Shown: positions 59,944 to 64,000 of the stretch, in pieces
Layout: the number at the start of each line of letters is the position of its first letter
How positions within the stretch are numbered: the first letter of the stretch is position 1
From: Candidatus Kapaibacterium sp.
GTDB taxonomy: Bacteria; Bacteroidota; Ignavibacteria; Kapaibacteriales; Kapaibacteriaceae
Reading direction: 5' to 3'
Assembly: GCA_022842685.1 (NCBI GenBank)
Contig: JALHPC010000002.1
Location: forward strand, 1-64,000
Length of the DNA stretch: 64,000 nucleotides
Program-made: the position numbers and the translations under genes
Notes under the pieces: generated by a model
The model's database searches: none
Seen by the model: only the letters and a program-made list of their open reading frames with translations
What the model was told of the DNA's origin: nothing

Positions 59944-62682
59944 TCACTCCACGAGCAAGATCTTGCGTGTAATAGTGCCTTCGCGTAGAAAGATCAGTTG
60001 GGGTAGAGGAACGGACTCGAGGTGTTGGATTGGCCGACCGAGGACGTCGACGGCATCGACGGGATTACCATTGAGCGATGCCAACAGACTCGATCGAGTA
60101 AGTACTGTGCTGTTGGAACGCGATGGAACATCGAATCCTGAGGCGTCATGAATGCTGGTTCTAATGCCTACGCTGAAGGATCGCATGACAGTCCACTTAG
60201 ACGTCCTACCATCACGTAACAGCGCACGAACGCGCCACGTATGAGAGCCAGGAGGCACGAGACCATCGGCCACAAAGTTTGGTGTACTTGTATTAAGCTG
60301 CAAGTCGGAAGTAGGAATCTCAAGTGTGTACGACTGTGCATTAGGAATAGGTGCCCATGAGAAGGCAATCGGCTCATCACTAGCGAAATTCTGCAGAGGC
60401 TGAGGTCGTATGGCGTCGTTCGCTGGGTCGTAATCCACGTAGAAACGGTTGTTAGCAATTAGCGTTCCTTCGGACATGCGAGAAAGACTCTCAAGCGATC
60501 CCAGGTCGTTCGGGAAGAGGCCGGAGACCAGTTCAGCCGCGAGATCCTCCCACTGGCCATTCAATTTACGCTTTATCACGTATTGGGGTGTCCAAGCAAT
60601 CAGCTGACTGTTGGCGTCATTGAGAAGGAAGGTCTGTAAGGATGGTGAAAACGGTGCGAGTGAATCAGGAAGGGGTTGCCATGTTATGCCTTCGTCTGTA
60701 GAAACGAGAATCGCGAAGTCGATCTCAGACCTAACGTTGCCAATGGAGTAAAGCAGGCCGTCATCGGCAAAGCGCATTCCCCGGTAGGCTGGGATAAACT
60801 GAGTCGAATCCTTGAGGTAATTGGGTGTGACTTGCTCCATAACGCCATCGCGCGGGTCGAAGCGGCGCAGCCCTCCAGCCCATTCCATACTCAACGGCCC
60901 ATACTGATTCCCCACCATAACTGATTGATATTGGGTGCCGAACAGTACGCGTCCGTGGGAGTCCATGTCGACACCTGTGATAAATTCGTTCCACGACCTC
61001 AGAAGCCGCCACGACCGACCATCATCAAAGCTTCGGTAAGCCTGATGGAGTGCTGTGCCGTACATAGACTGTCCATCGACAACAGGCTGTCGAAAAACAG
61101 GAGTTTCGGTTGTCCAGATAATACTGCGAGAAGCTACATCGATAGAATACAGTGAATTCCCAGCACGCATGATCACTCGTTTGCCTGGACTCTCCCAGAT
61201 GTGACTCACTGGCTGTTCTGATGGAATGACAAGAATGGAATCCCACGTCTTCCCCTTGTTTTGCGATACGAAAACTGCATTATTCGCGGGTGCAGTTTGA
61301 ACAAAATCGCCATTCCAGAGGCGGATCGTTTGCGAGCGCGTCGATCGAGCAGTTGGTCGAGAACCGATGTGACGCCATACTACGAGCGACCCAGTCGTGA
61401 AAGACCATGTTGTTGACCACGAACCCCACGATTCGGTAGGCGACAGGCGATGGGAGAATCGCCAGAAGTACGTTGTATACGGTTTGAGATCAGTAATCTT
61501 AGCATAACGTCTGGCAATAGTCGAATCAACGAGTAGATCATCAAAGCTCGCCGATGTAGCTACTTGCACGCGTACGTCGCCAGCTAGCTCAGCTGGACAA
61601 ACCAATGTAACGGATCGATGCCGATTTACGGCGCTATCCTGGGGCCAACGCAAGGTCGCGGGCATAATGTCACCCCTAATAGGATAAATCTCATAGTTCA
61701 TGCCCATGAGAAAAACGTTCTTTCCACCAATATTCTTTACAAATGTATAGTGTTTTAGATTGGTACCTGCGGGATGGACCTCGTCGATACTCTTGCCGTA
61801 GTCTGCTGAGATAAAAACACCATCATGCGAACTTGAGACGTCAATCAGGTAGCCATTGGGCGTCATCTTCGTTCCGTAGTCAAAAGCTCCTTCTATTCTG
61901 TCCCAACATGTTGCATCGTCATCACCAATGAAGGGAGCCTGAATTGCAAGGCCAACGGGCTCGGCCCAAAACGGAATCGACATTGGCGTGAGGATTCGTC
62001 CCAGTTCAGTTTCGGGGAGCCTGAAATCCGGGATGCTCCAGCCTGGACGAAGTCGATAACCAAATCGAAATTGCGTGCCGTCAGGAAGACGCCCATCGAA
62101 TTGGCCGCTATACTCTTGGAAGGTCAGTCCATCATCCTTCGAGATCAAGGCTCTGTCCTTGATCTTTAGAATGAGATCTTCTGCATCCTCGACGATTTCT
62201 GGTCTAGATCCGTGGGCTAATTCATCGGGTATTCCAAGCCACGTGCGCACCCAACGTTGTAGACCTCGGTCAAACTGATAATACTTTCCAAAATCTAGAG
62301 CTACGAGCGTGCCTCGTGGTGTGTAGAACATTGATCGAAAGTCAGGACTCGACTTGCCGAGTTCAGATTCGGGAATCCTAGACAGTGTTTGCCATGTCAG
62401 TCCGGCATCGGTACTTTCAAGGACGAAATGTTCTCCACTTGCATCATCAGTTAAGCGGTACAAGCACTGTATCGCCCAGACGGTGTCCCTCCAAATGGTG
62501 AGCGTGGGCCAATGTACGGTTGATGGACTGACGCCAATATGCTTGGCCGCGATAGGTGCAAGATTGAGAGTATCCCATTCGATGCCCTGGGCACGACTGG
62601 CGCAGGGCATTGCCGAAGAAAGCCCTAAGGTCGTTGCGAGCACTGTAAGTAGCCGAATCGAGGTGGGGATGAAGCGCTTCAT
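59944..62682 (-). CDS. Secreted BNR/Asp-box propeller protein with Fn3 domains and T9SS tail
   Basis: 912 residues from the ATG at 62682 (signal peptide MKRFIPTSIRLLTVLATT); the longer open frame runs through tRNA-Thr and is rejected. Asp-box/BNR repeats recur: STDAGLTWQTL, SKDDGLTFQEY, SADYGKSIDEV, SQNKGKTWDSI, SFDDGRSWRLL, STDEGITWQPL. Fn3-like parts (YFWRFSHRLSPTESWGS, HTWRVRALLRDGRTSKW) sit between and after. The C-terminal 60 residues (AVDVLGRPIQHLESVPLP ... FLREGTITRKILLVE) match a T9SS type A sorting domain. The fold is that of sialidase-like or photosystem-assembly-type propellers; enzymatic activity is not indicated. It is the only gene between the two tRNA-Thr-related repeats. Confidence 0.86.
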   Translation of the reverse strand: MKRFIPTSIRLLTVLATTLGLSSAMPCASRAQGIEWDTLNLAPIAAKHIGVSPSTVHWPTLTIWRDTVWAIQCLYRLTDDASGEHFVLESTDAGLTWQTLSRIPESELGKSSPDFRSMFYTPRGTLVALDFGKYYQFDRGLQRWVRTWLGIPDELAHGSRPEIVEDAEDLILKIKDRALISKDDGLTFQEYSGQFDGRLPDGTQFRFGYRLRPGWSIPDFRLPETELGRILTPMSIPFWAEPVGLAIQAPFIGDDDATCWDRIEGAFDYGTKMTPNGYLIDVSSSHDGVFISADYGKSIDEVHPAGTNLKHYTFVKNIGGKNVFLMGMNYEIYPIRGDIMPATLRWPQDSAVNRHRSVTLVCPAELAGDVRVQVATSASFDDLLVDSTIARRYAKITDLKPYTTYFWRFSHRLSPTESWGSWSTTWSFTTGSLVVWRHIGSRPTARSTRSQTIRLWNGDFVQTAPANNAVFVSQNKGKTWDSILVIPSEQPVSHIWESPGKRVIMRAGNSLYSIDVASRSIIWTTETPVFRQPVVDGQSMYGTALHQAYRSFDDGRSWRLLRSWNEFITGVDMDSHGRVLFGTQYQSVMVGNQYGPLSMEWAGGLRRFDPRDGVMEQVTPNYLKDSTQFIPAYRGMRFADDGLLYSIGNVRSEIDFAILVSTDEGITWQPLPDSLAPFSPSLQTFLLNDANSQLIAWTPQYVIKRKLNGQWEDLAAELVSGLFPNDLGSLESLSRMSEGTLIANNRFYVDYDPANDAIRPQPLQNFASDEPIAFSWAPIPNAQSYTLEIPTSDLQLNTSTPNFVADGLVPPGSHTWRVRALLRDGRTSKWTVMRSFSVGIRTSIHDASGFDVPSRSNSTVLTRSSLLASLNGNPVDAVDVLGRPIQHLESVPLPQLIFLREGTITRKILLVE

Positions 62683-62774
62683 AGGGACGTCAATGGTGGT
62701 CGTGAAAGCCACCAATTTAGGCATTACGGCACTTCTTCTCGTCACCCCCTCCCTCCAACCCCCTAAAAACACAA

Positions 62775-62805
62775 AAGGCCGCATACCTAGTAGGAATGCG
62801 ACCTT
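62775..62805 (-). terminator. Terminator of tRNA-Thr
   Basis: AAGGCCGCAT / ATGCGACCTT form a 10-bp stem with one C-A mismatch, directly after the tRNA on the minus strand, followed by TTTTGTGTTTTT. It lies within the duplicated 84-bp segment (62755-62838). Confidence 0.8.
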
Positions 62806-62810
62806 GGTGC

Positions 62811-62886
62811 TGGAGCCGGCTGCCAGACTTGAACTGGCGACCTGCTGATTACAAATCAGCTGCTCTACCAGCTGAGCTAAGCCGGC
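62811..62886 (-). tRNA. tRNA-Thr (anticodon TGT)
   Basis: Cloverleaf on the minus strand: acceptor GCCGGCT/AGCCGGC, D-arm GCTC..GAGC, anticodon stem GCTGA/TCAGC with loop TTTGTAA (anticodon TGT), T-arm GCCAG TTCAAGT CTGGC. Discriminator T, and CCA is encoded, unlike the Lys and Val tRNAs here. Encoded CCA at the tRNA end is consistent with a reconstituted integration site. Confidence 0.97.
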
Positions 62887-62897
62887 GTAGAGGGCTG

Positions 62898-62929
62898 CAA
62901 AGATAGGGACTGGCAACGTATTCAGCAAA
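62898..62929 (-). promoter_or_regulatory. Promoter of tRNA-Thr (TTTG - 20 - TATCTTTG)
   Basis: On the minus strand TTTG (62929-62926), a 20-base spacer, then TATCTTTG (62905-62898), eleven bases before the tRNA. Confidence 0.75.
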
Positions 62930-62976
62930 CGAATGTATCACAGAAAGGGCATAATTTTTGCTGGCTCGATTGGAAG

Positions 62977-64000
62977 ATGAATGTCTTACTACAACGATGC
63001 CGTCTAATGCTGCCTGATCGGTGTGTTACACTGTTGATTTGCCTAACGGCCGTTGTGGTTAGCATGCCTCGAGAACTGCTGGCCCAGAGCCACAACGAAC
63101 ATCGAACCTGGTACTTCGGACGAAACGCCGGCCTCCGTTTCGATGCTTCTGGCGTAGTCGCACTCAGTAATGGTGCCGTAAATACCCGCGAAGGTTGTGC
63201 CTCGATATCAGCACCCGATGGCACGTTCCTGTTCGCCACCGATGGCATTACGATCTTTGATCGACTGGGACAGCCAATGCCAAATGGCAGGAACTTGCCT
63301 GGTCATCAGTCGGCCGTTCAGGCCGCACTGATCTTGCCCTGGCCAGGGCGCGACAACCAGTTTGCGGTCTTCTCTGTTGACGCCAACGAGAACAACTTCG
63401 AGAACGGCGTAACGATGCATCGCGTGGATATGACCATGCGCAATGGCCTTGGCGACGTGGTTGAACGCGAGTTGCTGCTGTCAATTGAACTCGGTGAATC
63501 GCTTACGGCAGTCCAACATCAGAATGGCGAAGATTTCTGGATAGTATCACGAATGCGCAGCCGCGAAGTATATACGTGCTGGCTGCTAACGAACGCCGGC
63601 ATATCGGCCCCGGTACAGTCGATAATCACAAGACAACCCACTCGTTTGGGTGCTGGACACGTTCGTGCTTCGCCTCGTGGCGACGTTATTGCCACGGTCC
63701 TGTCCAATCATATTGGCCTTGTACGATTCGATAATTTCACAGGACGAATCGACACGATGGTAACCCTACCCTTCACGGCGTCGGGATACGGATTGGAGTT
63801 TAGTGCAGATGGTACGAAGCTGTACGCCACAGAGTTTACTACGACAACGGTTACGCAGTGGGACGTCTCACAGGAGCCGGCATCCATCCACGCAAGTAGG
63901 GTGGCCATTCAGGTGTTCGGCGGTGCCGTGCGCCTTGGGGCACTTCAGCGCGCCCCCGATGATCGCATATATGTTGCTCAGGAGTTTGCCGATGGTCCTG
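62977..64000 (+). CDS. Secreted WD40/PKD-type surface protein (partial, runs off right edge)
   Basis: 341 codons visible. Start ATG at 62977; an in-frame ATG at 63007 is the alternative (both precede the hydrophobic leader LLICLTAVVVSMPRELLAQ). The sequence reads TWYFGRNAGLRFDASGVVAL, then GCASISAPDGTFLFATDGIT and GQPMPNGRNLPGHQSAVQAA, the standard opening of large Bacteroidota gliding/T9SS-associated surface proteins ('N-x-W-Y-F-G-x-x-A-G-L-x-F'). Later parts have propeller-like strands (GLEFSADGTKLYATEF). The C-terminus, where a T9SS type A or B domain is expected, is outside the window. Confidence 0.85.
   Translation, partial: MNVLLQRCRLMLPDRCVTLLICLTAVVVSMPRELLAQSHNEHRTWYFGRNAGLRFDASGVVALSNGAVNTREGCASISAPDGTFLFATDGITIFDRLGQPMPNGRNLPGHQSAVQAALILPWPGRDNQFAVFSVDANENNFENGVTMHRVDMTMRNGLGDVVERELLLSIELGESLTAVQHQNGEDFWIVSRMRSREVYTCWLLTNAGISAPVQSIITRQPTRLGAGHVRASPRGDVIATVLSNHIGLVRFDNFTGRIDTMVTLPFTASGYGLEFSADGTKLYATEFTTTTVTQWDVSQEPASIHASRVAIQVFGGAVRLGALQRAPDDRIYVAQEFADGP

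Noticed and set aside
62683..62928. N-terminal extension of the secreted BNR protein
   Set aside because: It runs through tRNA-Thr and its terminator; the signal peptide begins at 62682.

Overview
The window looks like a chromosomal segment of a Bacteroidota-type bacterium, most likely from the Kapabacteria/Ignavibacteria side of the phylum. Three things point there: at least six large exported proteins end in a type IX secretion (T9SS) sorting-type domain; the recognisable promoters follow the Bacteroidota pattern (TTG or TTTG, 18-22 bases, TAnnTTTG); and a thiamine riboswitch controls a TonB-dependent outer-membrane receptor. This placement is inference; there is no rRNA in the window to prove it. 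About 49 genes are supported, with three tRNAs (Lys-CTT, Val-GAC, Thr-TGT), one riboswitch and several hairpin terminators.

Layout. 1-5.0 kb: envelope and housekeeping genes (SPFH lipoprotein, mazG, an LCP-family protein, an EnvC-like peptidase next to murA). 5.1-8.7 kb: a lipoprotein, a 12-bp minisatellite, the TPP riboswitch with its TonB receptor, and a SET-domain protein. 8.7-16.2 kb: pbpC, a fatty-acid hydroxylase, a lone nuoC, a STAS protein, a family 9 glycosyltransferase, a Gfo/Idh/MocA oxidoreductase and dnaB. 16.2-26.3 kb: a WD40 protein coupled to a double-OmpA protein, a CDF-like transporter coupled to a UDP-glucuronate decarboxylase-like enzyme, and a secreted FG-GAP protein with a lipoprotein and a membrane protein. 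26.4-40.4 kb: rpsP, ffh, a DUF4397 protein, glycogen phosphorylase, a histone-H1-like peptide, membrane pyrophosphatase, citrate synthase and an ABC-2 permease. 40.4-47.3 kb: an M1 peptidase and an ECF-sigma operon whose second gene joins an anti-sigma-like N-terminus to an outer-membrane-barrel-like C-terminus. 47.4-54.1 kb: a YgjP-type metallopeptidase, a bacilliredoxin, a TPR protein, RlmI and a PKD surface protein.

54.2-62.9 kb is the accessory part. It is visibly more AT-rich up to about 59.2 kb. A unit is duplicated in tandem: a 72-residue protein (+), a ~357-residue two-TM membrane protein of unknown family (-), and the decayed 3' end of a Mu-gpG-like phage virion morphogenesis gene (-). 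The second unit also carries an AlbA_2/Schlafen-type protein. To the right lie a pair of GGTACCAAT repeats, an 84-bp copy of the tRNA-Thr 3' end with its terminator, a T9SS beta-propeller-like protein and the intact tRNA-Thr. This resembles a prophage-derived, tRNA-associated island that now holds an uncharacterised module, and it is the best candidate here for an undescribed system.

A recurring pattern is a TAnnTTTG box placed 3-5 bases before the start codon of five unrelated genes, which predicts leaderless transcripts.
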